A stretch of DNA of 64,000 nucleotides from Ruegeria arenilitoris (GTDB lineage: Bacteria; Pseudomonadota; Alphaproteobacteria; Rhodobacterales; Rhodobacteraceae): contig NZ_WQDA01000001.1 in the NCBI RefSeq assembly GCF_013032855.1, positions 379,501 through 443,500 on the forward strand, in the 5' to 3' direction. The notes beneath the pieces were generated by a model that was given only the letters and a program-made list of their open reading frames with translations, did not search any database and had not been told where the DNA came from. A program made the position numbers and the translations under genes. Shown piece after piece: positions 30,085-39,074 of this stretch. Within the stretch, counting starts at the first letter, position 1, and each line of letters opens with the position of its first letter.

Positions 30085-31083
30085 TCAGCCCATCGGGTGC
30101 CGGTAACCGGCCGAGTATGCCCCGGTGACGAAATGTTCCAACTGCCGCTCGATATCGCCCAGCAGCGACGACGCGCCGAACCGGAACAGGTCGGGTTGCA
30201 GCCAGCGGTCGCCCAGCTCGTCCTTGATCAGCGACAGGTAGACCAGCGCATCCTTGGCCTTGGAAATCCCGCCCGCGGGTTTGTAGCCCACGCGATAGCC
30301 GGTACGGTCATAATAGTCGCGGATGGCGCGGATCATCACCAGCGACACGGGCAGGGTGGCGTTGACGCTTTCCTTGCCGGTCGAGGTCTTGATGAAATCC
30401 GCCCCCGCCATCATGCAGACCAGCGAGGCGCGCGCCACGTTGCGCAGGCTGCCCAGCTCGCCGGTGGCGAGGATGGCCTTTACATGCGCCTCGCCGCAGG
30501 CTGCGCGGAACGCCTTCATCTCGTCATACAGCGCCTGCCAGTTGCCCTGCAGCACATGGCGGCGCGAGATCACGATGTCGATCTCCTCGGCCCCCGCCTT
30601 CACGCTCTCCTCAATCTCGGCCACGCGCAGGTGGAAGGGCGACAGGCCCGCCGGAAAGCCGGTGGACACGGCGGCGACCGGAATGCCGGTGCCTTTCAGC
30701 GCATCCACCGCCGTTTCGATCATGTCGTGATAGACACAGACCGCGCCGGTGGTGATCGGCGGCATGTCCAGCGCCCTCAGCAGGGCGGGGGACACCGGCT
30801 GCCGTGCCTTGGCGCACAGGCGGCGCACGCGGCCCTCGGTGTCATCGCCGGACAGGGTGGTCAGGTCGATCATGGTGATCGCCTTCAGCAGCCAGGCGGC
30901 CTGATGCTCTTTCTTGACCGACCGGCGCCCGGGCAGGGTCGCGGCCCGGCGCTCGATGGCCGAGGTGTTGGCCTGCACGGCGCGCACCCAGTCCAGGTCC
31001 AGATTCATGCCGGGGTTTCGGGGCTCGGTCACTTGCGGCAGATGCGCGGTGCGCACGGGGCTTTCTGAGCTCTGCGTATCCAT
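30085..31083 (-). CDS. deoC: Deoxyribose-phosphate aldolase
   Basis: DeoC splits 2-deoxyribose-5-phosphate into glyceraldehyde-3-phosphate and acetaldehyde through a Schiff base. The 332-residue protein belongs to the longer DeoC type; the Schiff-base lysine is in ADFIKTSTGK and the second active-site lysine in VGYKPAGGI. ATG at 31083 is preferred over a GTG two codons upstream because AAAGGA lies seven bases before it. It heads the minus-strand group deoC, ALDH16, SDR and is divergent from the sit operon. Confidence 0.96.
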   Translation of the reverse strand: MDTQSSESPVRTAHLPQVTEPRNPGMNLDLDWVRAVQANTSAIERRAATLPGRRSVKKEHQAAWLLKAITMIDLTTLSGDDTEGRVRRLCAKARQPVSPALLRALDMPPITTGAVCVYHDMIETAVDALKGTGIPVAAVSTGFPAGLSPFHLRVAEIEESVKAGAEEIDIVISRRHVLQGNWQALYDEMKAFRAACGEAHVKAILATGELGSLRNVARASLVCMMAGADFIKTSTGKESVNATLPVSLVMIRAIRDYYDRTGYRVGYKPAGGISKAKDALVYLSLIKDELGDRWLQPDLFRFGASSLLGDIERQLEHFVTGAYSAGYRHPMG

Positions 31084-31196
31084 TGTCACGTCCTTTGGGA
31101 GGTTTGCGCCAAAATCGCACGGGAAACGGCCAAAGGAAAGGCAAACCGGGCGCCTTAGGCCACTTTTTTGACCAAATGGACAAATTCAGCTTTTTC

Positions 31197-31247
31197 TTGC
31201 GAGTAATTCGCAACACGGTTGACTTAGTTGCGAATGGTTCGCATATT
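31197..31247 (+). promoter_or_regulatory. sitABCD promoter with two matched metal-repressor operators
   Basis: Two inverted repeats of the same type lie exactly 31 bases apart: TTGCGA-N5-TCGCAA (31197-31213) and TTGCGA-N5-TCGCAT (31228-31244). A sigma-70 promoter fits between and over them: -35 TTGACT (31219-31224), 17-base spacer, -10 CATATT (31242-31247). The second operator therefore fills the spacer, and the first lies just upstream of the -35 box on about the same DNA face. This is the geometry of repression by a Fur-family dimer, most likely the manganese regulator Mur of alphaproteobacteria. Regulator identity is inferred from the downstream genes. Confidence 0.78.
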
Positions 31248-31280
31248 CATTCTTAACTGGTACTCGGAACGAGGTCACAT

Positions 31281-32234
31281 ATGATTCGCCGCAGTTTTCT
31301 TTTTGCCCTTGCTCTTGGTGCCGCGCTGCCCTTGGCGGCGTGGGCCGAGGCGCCGCTGAAGGTCGTGGCGACGACCGGAATGATTGCGGACGCCGTGCAG
31401 CAGGTCGGCGGTGATCAGGTCGAGGTCAAAGGGCTGATGGGTCCCGGTGTCGACCCGCACGGCTATCGCCAGACCCGCAGCGATATCGTTGCCGCGACAA
31501 GGGCCGATCTGGTCTTGTGGCACGGCTTGTATCTTGAGGCGCAGATGGAAGACTTCTTCCACGACCTCGGGCGCAAACGCAAAGTCGTTGCCGTGGCGGA
31601 TGCCATCGACAAGCAGAAACTGCGTGCGCATGCCGACTATGCCGACAAATACGATCCACATGTGTGGATGAGCCCGGTCTTGTGGAAGGATGTCGTCGTC
31701 GAGGTGCAAAAGGCGCTGACCGACGTGCGGCCAGACTCCGCCGCTTATTTCGCCGCCAACGCCCAGCGTTTTCTGGCTGGAATCGACCAGTTGGACGCTT
31801 ATGGGAAAAAGGTGCTGACCCAGGTACCCGAAGACAACCGGGTGCTGGTCACTGCCCATGACGCCTTTGCCTATTTCGGCGAGGAATTCGGGTTCGAAGT
31901 GTTGGGGATACAGGGTATCTCGACCCAGTCCGAGGCGGGGCTGAACCGGATCGGAGAATTGGTCAACACTTTGGTCGCGCGCAACCTGACTGCCGTCTTC
32001 GTCGAAAGCTCGGTCTCGGATCGGTCGATGCGGGCGTTGATCGAGGGTGCGGCGGCGAAGGGTCATACCGTCTCGGTCGGGGGTGAGTTGTATTCGGACG
32101 CCATGGGCGAGCCGGGCACCTACGAGGGCACCTATATCGGGATGCTGGATCACAACATCACGGTCATTGCACGGGGCCTGGGTGCGGATGTGCCCGAACG
32201 CGGCATGTCCGGCAAGCTGTCGGCGGGGTTCTGA
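31281..32234 (+). CDS. sitA: Manganese/zinc ABC transporter substrate-binding protein
   Basis: A 317-residue periplasmic cluster A-I binding protein with a signal peptide (MIRRSFLFALALGAALPLAAWA). Metal ligands expected for the PsaA/MntC type are visible: His in VDPHGYRQTRSD, His in YDPHVWMSP, Glu in FVESSVSD, and Asp in ELYSDAMGEPG. There is no His-rich loop, which argues for manganese (or iron) over zinc. It is first in sitABCD and follows the paired operators. In Roseobacter bacteria sitABCD is the main Mn importer. Confidence 0.92.
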   Translation: MIRRSFLFALALGAALPLAAWAEAPLKVVATTGMIADAVQQVGGDQVEVKGLMGPGVDPHGYRQTRSDIVAATRADLVLWHGLYLEAQMEDFFHDLGRKRKVVAVADAIDKQKLRAHADYADKYDPHVWMSPVLWKDVVVEVQKALTDVRPDSAAYFAANAQRFLAGIDQLDAYGKKVLTQVPEDNRVLVTAHDAFAYFGEEFGFEVLGIQGISTQSEAGLNRIGELVNTLVARNLTAVFVESSVSDRSMRALIEGAAAKGHTVSVGGELYSDAMGEPGTYEGTYIGMLDHNITVIARGLGADVPERGMSGKLSAGF

Positions 32235-32236
32235 CC

Positions 32237-33040
32237 ATGTTGGAGCTTGCGGCTGGCAAATCGTCATCAAGCGGGGACCTGACGGTGCATGACAGCCCGC
32301 TTGTGATCCGGGGGATGACGGTATCCTACGGTCAGAAACCGGCCATTTTCTCGGTAGACATGACGGTGCAACCCGGAGCCATGACGGCCATCATCGGACC
32401 GAACGGCGCTGGCAAATCGACGCTGCTCAAGGCGGCGCTGGGTATCGTCAAGCCGCTGTCGGGCCAGGTGCTGGTGTTCGGCAAGGCGTTGGACCGGCAG
32501 CGGGCCCGAATCGCCTATGTGCCGCAGCGCGCCAGCGTCGATTGGGATTTCCCGACGCGGGTCATCGACGTGGTCCTGATGGGCCTGTCGCGGGAACTGG
32601 GCTTGCTGGGCCGGGTCCGGATGCGACACATGGCCCACGCGATGGAGTGCCTGCATCGGGTCGGGATGCATGAGTTTGCGGACCGCCAGATCGGCCAGCT
32701 TTCGGGTGGTCAGCAGCAACGGGTGTTCCTCGCGCGCGCACTTGCTCAGGATGCCGATCTGTACCTGCTGGATGAACCGTTTGCCGGGGTCGATGCCGCC
32801 ACCGAAAAAGCCATCATCTCGGTCCTCAAATCCCTTAAGGAAGCCGGCAAGACGGTGGTCGTGGTCCACCATGACCTTGCCACGGTCACGGATTATTTCG
32901 ACCACGTGTTCCTGATCAATACCCGCAAGGTCGCTGAGGGCCCGGTCGAGCAGGCCTTTACCGCCGAGACTCTTCAGGCCGCGTACGGGGGGCGGCTTGC
33001 CACCGCCCAGATCGACCAGATCTCGGGCACTGCGGGCTGA
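32237..33040 (+). CDS. sitB: Metal ABC transporter ATP-binding protein
   Basis: The 267-residue ATPase has Walker A GPNGAGKST, Q-loop near YVPQRASVDWDFP, the signature LSGGQQQRVFLARAL and Walker B LYLLDEPFAG. The QRASVDWDFPTRV segment is typical of Mn/Zn importer ATPases. A short N-terminal extension (about 20 residues) precedes the ABC domain. It starts two bases after sitA and is followed by two permease genes. Confidence 0.94.
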   Translation: MLELAAGKSSSSGDLTVHDSPLVIRGMTVSYGQKPAIFSVDMTVQPGAMTAIIGPNGAGKSTLLKAALGIVKPLSGQVLVFGKALDRQRARIAYVPQRASVDWDFPTRVIDVVLMGLSRELGLLGRVRMRHMAHAMECLHRVGMHEFADRQIGQLSGGQQQRVFLARALAQDADLYLLDEPFAGVDAATEKAIISVLKSLKEAGKTVVVVHHDLATVTDYFDHVFLINTRKVAEGPVEQAFTAETLQAAYGGRLATAQIDQISGTAG

Positions 33041-33043
33041 CAC

Positions 33044-34249
33044 ATGCTGTGGGACGCTCTGACCCTGCAATTGGGGTACAACGCCACCTTGGTTGCCATC
33101 GGCGCCACGCTGCTTGGGTTTTCGGCCGGCGTGACGGGCACCTTCCTGTTTCTGCGCAAGCGGGCGCTGGTCAGTGACGCCATCAGCCACGCGACCCTTC
33201 CGGGCGTCTGCATCGCCTTTATGGTTTTGGTGGCGCTGGGCGGAACCGGGCGAAACCTGATCGGATTGCTGTCCGGCTCCGCGATTTCGGCCGCCGTGGG
33301 TCTGTTGTGCATGAACTGGCTGATCCGCCGCACCCGTCTGGCCGAGGACGCGGCGATCGGGGCGGTCCTGTCGGTCTTCTTCGGCTTTGGTATCGTTCTG
33401 CTGACAATCATCCAGACCATGGGGGTGGGCCGACAGGCCGGGCTTGAGGGGTTCTTGCTGGGCTCGACGGCCGGGATGCTGTGGTCCGACGCTCTGATCA
33501 TCGCGATCGGCGGCGCTGCAACGCTGCTGCTCGTCATGATCATCCGCCGCCCCATGATGATGGTGGCGTTCGATTCCGAATATGCGGCCGCCTTGGGGCT
33601 GCCAGTGCATCGCATCGACCTTGCGATGATGGGGCTTGTCATGGCGGTCACGGTTGTCGGGCTGAAGATCGTCGGATTGATCCTGATCGTGGCTTTGCTG
33701 ATCATACCCGCCGTCACGGCGCGGTTCTGGTCGGACCGGTCCGACCATGTGGTGCTGTTGTCGGGGGTCATTGGTGGGTTGTCGGGCTATCTGGGTGCGG
33801 CGGTGTCCGCCTCGGCGCCCAACTTGCCGACCGGACCGATCATCGTCCTGTTCAGCTTTGGCTTTTTTGTCCTATCGCTGTTTCTGGCTCCGGTGCGCGG
33901 CGTATTGGCCGCGATCGTGCGGCATCTACGGTTCCAGCGGCGGGTTCACATCCGACAGGGGTTGCTGGCGCTTGCTCAAGGCCAGAACATCTATGAACCC
34001 TACACATTGCGCCTGCTGCGTCAGGCCGGACTTGCCCGGCCCGACGGGGTGGCTACGGATGCCGGCAGAGCGCAGGCGGCCAAGGCGCTGCGCGACGAGA
34101 AACGCTGGGAAATCGTACGCGCCGACAATGCGCACGAGGCAGCCGCCGCCCTGTATGACGGGTTGCGCGACATCGAAACGGTTCTGACCCGTGACCAGAT
34201 CGACGACATCGACCGCCGCATTGGCGGACCACGGGAGGTTCGCCCATGA
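33044..34249 (+). CDS. sitC: Metal ABC transporter permease with C-terminal extension
   Basis: A 401-residue permease of the ABC-3 family with eight or nine transmembrane helices in the first 290 residues (DAISHATLPGVCIAF is the usual cytoplasmic coupling region). The last 110 residues form a hydrophilic extension that is not part of the transporter fold; it reads like a small winged-helix (YEPYTLRLLRQAGLARPDG, then VATDAGRAQAAKALRDEKRW) and ends with an acidic helix. Such extensions are found in SitC of related bacteria; a regulatory role is possible. It overlaps sitD by four bases. Confidence 0.92.
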   Translation: MLWDALTLQLGYNATLVAIGATLLGFSAGVTGTFLFLRKRALVSDAISHATLPGVCIAFMVLVALGGTGRNLIGLLSGSAISAAVGLLCMNWLIRRTRLAEDAAIGAVLSVFFGFGIVLLTIIQTMGVGRQAGLEGFLLGSTAGMLWSDALIIAIGGAATLLLVMIIRRPMMMVAFDSEYAAALGLPVHRIDLAMMGLVMAVTVVGLKIVGLILIVALLIIPAVTARFWSDRSDHVVLLSGVIGGLSGYLGAAVSASAPNLPTGPIIVLFSFGFFVLSLFLAPVRGVLAAIVRHLRFQRRVHIRQGLLALAQGQNIYEPYTLRLLRQAGLARPDGVATDAGRAQAAKALRDEKRWEIVRADNAHEAAAALYDGLRDIETVLTRDQIDDIDRRIGGPREVRP

Positions 34250-35175
34250 GCGGTGAAGAATTCGTTCCCCTGTCCCTGACGCCGCTGTTGATCGGGACCT
34301 TCGCGGCCATCGCCTGCGCATTGCCCGGAAACTTCCTTGTGCTCCGCAAACAGGCACTGATCGGCGACGCCATCAGCCATGTGGTTCTGCCCGGAATCGT
34401 CGTGGCCTTTCTTGTCACCGGCGCGATCTCGACCTGGCCGATGATGCTGGGCGCCGCGGGCGCGGCGGTTGTCGCCGTTGTGCTGATCGAGACCATCCGG
34501 AGGCTGGGCCAGATCGAACCGGGCGCTGCAATGGGCGTCGTGTTCACCACCATGTTCGCCGGAGGGGTGCTGTTGTTGGAGCAGACCGACACTTCGAGCG
34601 TTCATCTGGATGTCGAACACGCACTCTATGGCAGCCTGGAAAGCCTGATCTGGCTTGACGCGACTGGCTGGTCCTCGCTGCTGGATCCGGTCGCGCTGGC
34701 CGGCCTGCCACCCGAGCTTGCTCGGATCGCCCTGACCCTGGTGGGTGTCAGCCTGTTCGTCTGGCTGTTCTGGCGGCCGCTCAAGATCTCGACCTTCGAC
34801 GAAGGCTTTGCCCGGACGATCGGAATTCGAACCGGGGCGCTGGGAATGGCGCTGGTGATTTCGGCGGCGATTGCAGCCGTGGCCGCGTTTGATGCCGTCG
34901 GCTCGATCATCGTGATCGCGATGTTCATCTGCCCGCCGGCCGCCGCCCGGATGATGACCGACCGGCTTGAGACCCAGATTGCCTGGAGTGTTGTCTTCGC
35001 CATCCTATCCGCCGTGTCCGGCTATATCCTGGCTGGATATGGCCCGCTGTGGTTGGGCGGGTCGGACTCCGTCAGTGCGGCCGGGATGATTGCCACCATG
35101 TCCGGCCTGATTCTGGCTTTCGCGGCCGTGTTTGGCCCCTGCCGGATGCGCGCAGCAGCGCCGGGTCCGGGCTGA
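34246..35175 (+). CDS. sitD: Metal ABC transporter permease
   Basis: A 309-residue ABC-3 family permease, eight or more helices, with the coupling segment GDAISHVVLPGIVVAF and the AAIAAVAAFDAVGSIIVIAM helix common to Mn/Zn permeases. It pairs with SitC to form the membrane channel. Unlike SitC it has no long C-terminal extension. It is the last gene of the operon; 282 bases without a recognisable gene follow before mutL. Confidence 0.93.
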   Translation: MSGEEFVPLSLTPLLIGTFAAIACALPGNFLVLRKQALIGDAISHVVLPGIVVAFLVTGAISTWPMMLGAAGAAVVAVVLIETIRRLGQIEPGAAMGVVFTTMFAGGVLLLEQTDTSSVHLDVEHALYGSLESLIWLDATGWSSLLDPVALAGLPPELARIALTLVGVSLFVWLFWRPLKISTFDEGFARTIGIRTGALGMALVISAAIAAVAAFDAVGSIIVIAMFICPPAAARMMTDRLETQIAWSVVFAILSAVSGYILAGYGPLWLGGSDSVSAAGMIATMSGLILAFAAVFGPCRMRAAAPGPG

Positions 35176-35457
35176 TCCGGCGTGTTCCCGCCGCCCGGTC
35201 CGGTCGGTGATCGGCCAAACTTTGCCCACCAAACGGGGCAAGCGAACCTTAAGCAGATTTGTCCAACGCACCGTGTTAGACACCGCGCCATTACATCGTT
35301 AATGACCACCACTCACCACGGATCGTCCGGGCAATCGTGAAACTTATGGCAACCAATTCGGGTTGTGCATCTCGATTGGCCGGGCGATCCGACCCCCTAT
35401 ACCAAAGCAGCGTAAACCGGTGGCAGAATCGCGTGCGATTGTGCTAGGTCTAGCGGT

Positions 35458-37314
35458 ATGGCGCAGGCAAACCCCAATATCAGCGAAAATCGCCCGGTAA
35501 TCCGGCAACTCGACGAGGCCGCGATCAACCGCATCGCCGCCGGTGAAGTGGTCGAACGCCCCGCTTCCGCCGTTAAGGAACTGGTGGAGAACGCGATCGA
35601 CGCCGGCGCGACCCGGATCGCCATCGACATCGCCGATGGCGGCAAGACCTTGATTCGCGTCACCGACGATGGATGCGGTATCGCGCCCGAGGATCTGCCG
35701 CTGGCCCTGTCGCGCCACGCGACCTCCAAGATCGACGGGTCGGACCTGCTCAACATTCACACCTTCGGGTTCCGGGGCGAGGCGCTGCCCTCGCTGGGCG
35801 CGGTGGGGCGCCTGACCATCACCAGCCGCGCGACGGGGACCGAGGCGGCCCAGATCCGCGTGGCCGGCGGCAAGATGGAACCGGTGAAGCCCGCCGCCCT
35901 GCGCGCCGGCACCGTAGTCGAGCTGCGCGACCTGTTCTATGCCACGCCCGCGCGGCTGAAATTCATGCGCACCGACCGGGCCGAGGCTCAGGCGATCTCG
36001 GACACGGTCAAGCGGCTGGCCATGGCGGAACCCTCCATCACCTTCACCCTGCGCGATGTCTCGGGCGGGGGCGAGGGGCGCGTGGTGTTCCGCGCCGACC
36101 GCGAGAACGGAGACCTGTTCGACGCGCTGCACGCCCGCCTGGCCCGCATTCTGGGGCGCGAGTTTGCCGAGAATGCCTTGCAGATCGACGCCACCCGCGA
36201 GGGGATCAGGCTGTACGGATATGCCGCTCTGCCCACCTATTCGCGCGGCGCGGCGGTGGCGCAGTTCCTGTTCGTCAACGGCCGGCCGGTGCGCGACAAG
36301 ATGCTGACCGGGGCGCTGCGGGCGGCCTATTTCGATTTCCTCAGCCGCGACCGGCACCCGGCGGCGGCCCTGTTCATCGACTGCGAGCCGACTCTGGTCG
36401 ACGTGAACGTGCACCCCGCGAAATCCGAGGTGCGGTTCCGCGATCCCGGTGTGGCGCGCGGGCTGATCGTCTCGAGCCTGCGGCATGCGCTGGCCGAGGC
36501 GGGGCACCGCGCCTCGACCACCGTGGCCAACGCGACGCTGGGCGCGATGCGGCCCGAACCGGCCCCGGCGGCGCCCGCGCGGGTCTATCAGATGGACCGG
36601 CCGTCACCAGCGGCGCGGGCCGTGGCCTATCAAGCGCAGGCACCCGGCTTTGCCGATCTGGCCAATGCCTACAGCGGCAGCGTGGTCGAACCAGTGGCCG
36701 AACCGTCGCAGTCCGACCAGACCCCGCCCGAGCATCTGCCGCTTGGGGCCGCGCGTGGGCAGGTGCATGAAAACTACATCATCGCCCAGACCGCCGACGG
36801 CATGGTGATCGTGGACCAGCACGCCGCGCATGAACGGCTGGTCTACGAGAAACTCAAGACACAGATGGCCGAGAACGGCGTGGCCGCGCAGGCGCTGCTG
36901 ATCCCCGAGATCGTCGAACTGTCCGAGGGCGACTGCGCCCGCCTGCTCGCGGTGGCCGACGACCTGTCGCGCCTGGGCCTGACCATCGAGCCCTTCGGCG
37001 GCGGCGCGGTGGCGGTGCGCGAGACCCCAGCCATTCTGGGCGAGGTCAGCGCGCGGGCGATGATCCTCGACATTCTGGACGAGCTGGCCGATCAGGGCGA
37101 AAGCCAGACGGTGCAGGCGCGGATCGAGGCGATCCTCAGCCGGGTGGCCTGCCATGGCTCGGTCCGCTCGGGCCGCCGGATGCGCGCCGAAGAGATGAAC
37201 GCCCTGCTGCGCGAGATGGAGGCCACGCCCCATTCCGGCCAGTGCAACCACGGGCGGCCGACTTACGTTGAGCTGAAGCTGAGCGATATCGAACGGTTGT
37301 TCGGCCGCAGTTGA
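35458..37314 (+). CDS. mutL: DNA mismatch repair protein MutL
   Basis: 618 residues. The N-terminal GHKL ATPase has the motifs [25 protein letters not shown] and [10 protein letters not shown]. The C-terminal dimerisation domain carries the endonuclease motif DQHA-x2-E-x4-E beginning at D453, together with ACHGSVRSG and the QCNHGRPT block. MutL is therefore a nicking endonuclease, as expected in bacteria without MutH. The start at 35458 gives [18 protein letters not shown]; the canonical [17 protein letters not shown] follows. It is followed by rmuC on the same strand after 57 bases. Confidence 0.97.
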   Translation: MAQANPNISENRPVIRQLDEAAINRIAAGEVVERPASAVKELVENAIDAGATRIAIDIADGGKTLIRVTDDGCGIAPEDLPLALSRHATSKIDGSDLLNIHTFGFRGEALPSLGAVGRLTITSRATGTEAAQIRVAGGKMEPVKPAALRAGTVVELRDLFYATPARLKFMRTDRAEAQAISDTVKRLAMAEPSITFTLRDVSGGGEGRVVFRADRENGDLFDALHARLARILGREFAENALQIDATREGIRLYGYAALPTYSRGAAVAQFLFVNGRPVRDKMLTGALRAAYFDFLSRDRHPAAALFIDCEPTLVDVNVHPAKSEVRFRDPGVARGLIVSSLRHALAEAGHRASTTVANATLGAMRPEPAPAAPARVYQMDRPSPAARAVAYQAQAPGFADLANAYSGSVVEPVAEPSQSDQTPPEHLPLGAARGQVHENYIIAQTADGMVIVDQHAAHERLVYEKLKTQMAENGVAAQALLIPEIVELSEGDCARLLAVADDLSRLGLTIEPFGGGAVAVRETPAILGEVSARAMILDILDELADQGESQTVQARIEAILSRVACHGSVRSGRRMRAEEMNALLREMEATPHSGQCNHGRPTYVELKLSDIERLFGRS

Positions 37315-37371
37315 TCCGGCCGCCGATCGGCGGTAGAAAAGAAGAAACAAAACAAGAACGCGCAGGTTGAG

Positions 37372-38610
37372 ATGATCGAGATTGCAGGCACCCGATATTC
37401 GCTGGAAGACCCCATGGTGATGGCCGCCCTGATCGGGGCGGGGGTGGTTCTGTTGATCCTCGTCCTGCTGTTTCTGGCCGTGCGCGCGGCCAACCGCTCG
37501 GCCCGGATGGCCGAGCCGCTGGCGCAGCAGCTGGCCTATCTGGGCCAGCATGTGCAGCAGTTGGGGCAGGGGCAGGAGCAATTGCGCGGCGGGTTGCAGC
37601 ATGTCTCGGACACGCAGGCCAATGCGCAGGTGCAGGTGATCCAGACGGTCGAGGCGCGGCTGTCGGCGGTGCAGCAGCACATGAACGACCGGCTGGCCGA
37701 CAACGCCATGAAATCCGCCCGCGCGCTGGCCGAGATGCAGGAGCGGATGAAGGAAACCCTGCATGGGTCGTCGAAACAGACAGCGACCTCGCTGACCCAG
37801 TTGCAGGAACGGCTGGCCGCCATCGACAAGGCGCAGGACAACATCACCAAACTGTCGGGCGACGTGCTGTCGCTGCAGGACATCCTGTCGAACAAGCAGA
37901 CCCGCGGTGCCTTCGGCGAGATACAGCTGAACGACATCGTGTCCAAGGCGCTGCCCTCGGACAGCTATGTGCTGCAGGCGACCCTGTCGAACGGCAGACG
38001 CGCCGACTGTCTGATCCGCCTGCCCAACCCGCCGGGGCCCATCGTGATCGACAGCAAATTCCCGCTGGAGGCCTATGAGGCGCTGGTGGGCGCGGGCAAT
38101 GACATGGAGTTGAAGGCGGCGGTGCAGATGTTCCGCAGCACGGTGCGCAAGCACATCACCGACATCTCGACCAAGTACATCCTGGACGGTGAAACCGCCG
38201 ACGGGGCGCTGATGTTCCTGCCCTCCGAGGCGGTCTATGCCGAGCTGCACGCCAAGTTCCCCGAACTGGTGCAGGAGAGTTTCTCGAAACGGGTCTGGAT
38301 CGTCTCGCCGACCACCTGCATGGCCACGTTGAACACGATGCGGGCGATCCTCAAGGACGCGCGGATGCGCGAACAGGCGGGCGCGATCCGCAAGGAACTG
38401 GGCATGCTGCACAAGGATGTGGAACGTCTGGGCGACCGGGTGGCAAATCTCGACCGGCATTTCGGTCAGGCGGCCAAGGATATCTCGGAAATCAAGATCA
38501 GCGCCGAAAAGGCCGGCAGGCGGGCGCAGCGGCTGGACAATTTCGATTTCGAGGAACTGGCCCCCGAGGACCGCGCCAACGTGGTGCCGTTGGGCAAGTC
38601 CGAGGGCTGA
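37372..38610 (+). CDS. rmuC: DNA recombination protein RmuC
   Basis: A 412-residue RmuC-family protein: one N-terminal transmembrane helix (about residues 14-36), a long coiled coil (about 40-160, with repeated Gln/Glu/Leu) and a C-terminal PD-(D/E)xK-like nuclease domain. Diagnostic blocks are RGAFGEIQLNDIV, VIDSKFPLEAYEAL, FLPSEAVYAELHAKFPEL and VSPTTCMATLNTMRAIL. RmuC limits inversions at short inverted repeats in E. coli. It converges on the PliG-like gene with only three bases between stops. Confidence 0.95.
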   Translation: MIEIAGTRYSLEDPMVMAALIGAGVVLLILVLLFLAVRAANRSARMAEPLAQQLAYLGQHVQQLGQGQEQLRGGLQHVSDTQANAQVQVIQTVEARLSAVQQHMNDRLADNAMKSARALAEMQERMKETLHGSSKQTATSLTQLQERLAAIDKAQDNITKLSGDVLSLQDILSNKQTRGAFGEIQLNDIVSKALPSDSYVLQATLSNGRRADCLIRLPNPPGPIVIDSKFPLEAYEALVGAGNDMELKAAVQMFRSTVRKHITDISTKYILDGETADGALMFLPSEAVYAELHAKFPELVQESFSKRVWIVSPTTCMATLNTMRAILKDARMREQAGAIRKELGMLHKDVERLGDRVANLDRHFGQAAKDISEIKISAEKAGRRAQRLDNFDFEELAPEDRANVVPLGKSEG

Positions 38611-38613
38611 GGT

Positions 38614-39018
38614 CTACTGGATGGACAGGTCCAGATTGTAGCCGGCGGTCTTGCCGGTATCCCGGTCATTGCCCATCAAGTAGACGCGGATGGTATAATC
38701 CCCGTCCTCGGGCAGGGTGATGCGGGCTGTGTTGCCGTCGATCGAGCCGTTGTAGATCGCTACCCCGTCGCTGCCCGGCGGCAAGATGTTGAAATAGACT
38801 ACGCCGCTGCCGTTGGTATCACTGACCTGAAGTTCGGCAAACAATTCCTGCCCGCCTTTCGCACCCAGCACGTAGTCGAAATATTCATCACCCGTAATGG
38901 TGCCGTTGACCATTGTGCCGAAGTTTCCGGGCTGGAATTTCACCTCGGCCGTCCTTTGGGCCGAGGCCGGCAGGGCCACAACGGCAATGAACAGGGCTGC
39001 CAGACCTTGTTTCAACAT
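38614..39018 (-). CDS. Periplasmic lysozyme inhibitor, PliG/PliI-like (inferred)
   Basis: A 134-residue exported protein: signal peptide (MLKQGLAALFIAVVALPASA) followed by a small beta-sandwich. The pattern EVKFQPGNFGTMVNGTITG, YVLGAKGGQELFAEL, LPEDGDYTIRVYLMGNDR and TAGYNLDLSIQ agrees with inhibitors of g-type lysozyme (PliG of E. coli), including the Gly-rich turns and the final Tyr-Asn-x-Asp strand. Start 39018 is supported by AGGA and by the signal peptide. I am fairly sure of the fold family but not of the target. It lies between rmuC and the chrR gene, in the same direction as chrR. Confidence 0.68.
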   Translation of the reverse strand: MLKQGLAALFIAVVALPASAQRTAEVKFQPGNFGTMVNGTITGDEYFDYVLGAKGGQELFAELQVSDTNGSGVVYFNILPPGSDGVAIYNGSIDGNTARITLPEDGDYTIRVYLMGNDRDTGKTAGYNLDLSIQ

Positions 39019-39074
39019 TCTGCATATCCTCCCGGTGATTCCCGGCTCCAAGCCTAGCACAACTGAGGGGCCGT

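Noticed and set aside
35344-38460. Long minus-strand open frames opposite mutL and rmuC (35344-36507 and 36604-38460)
   Set aside because: They mirror strongly coding plus-strand genes in GC-rich DNA, show no recognisable motifs and are rich in His/Arg/Gln as expected of antisense shadows.
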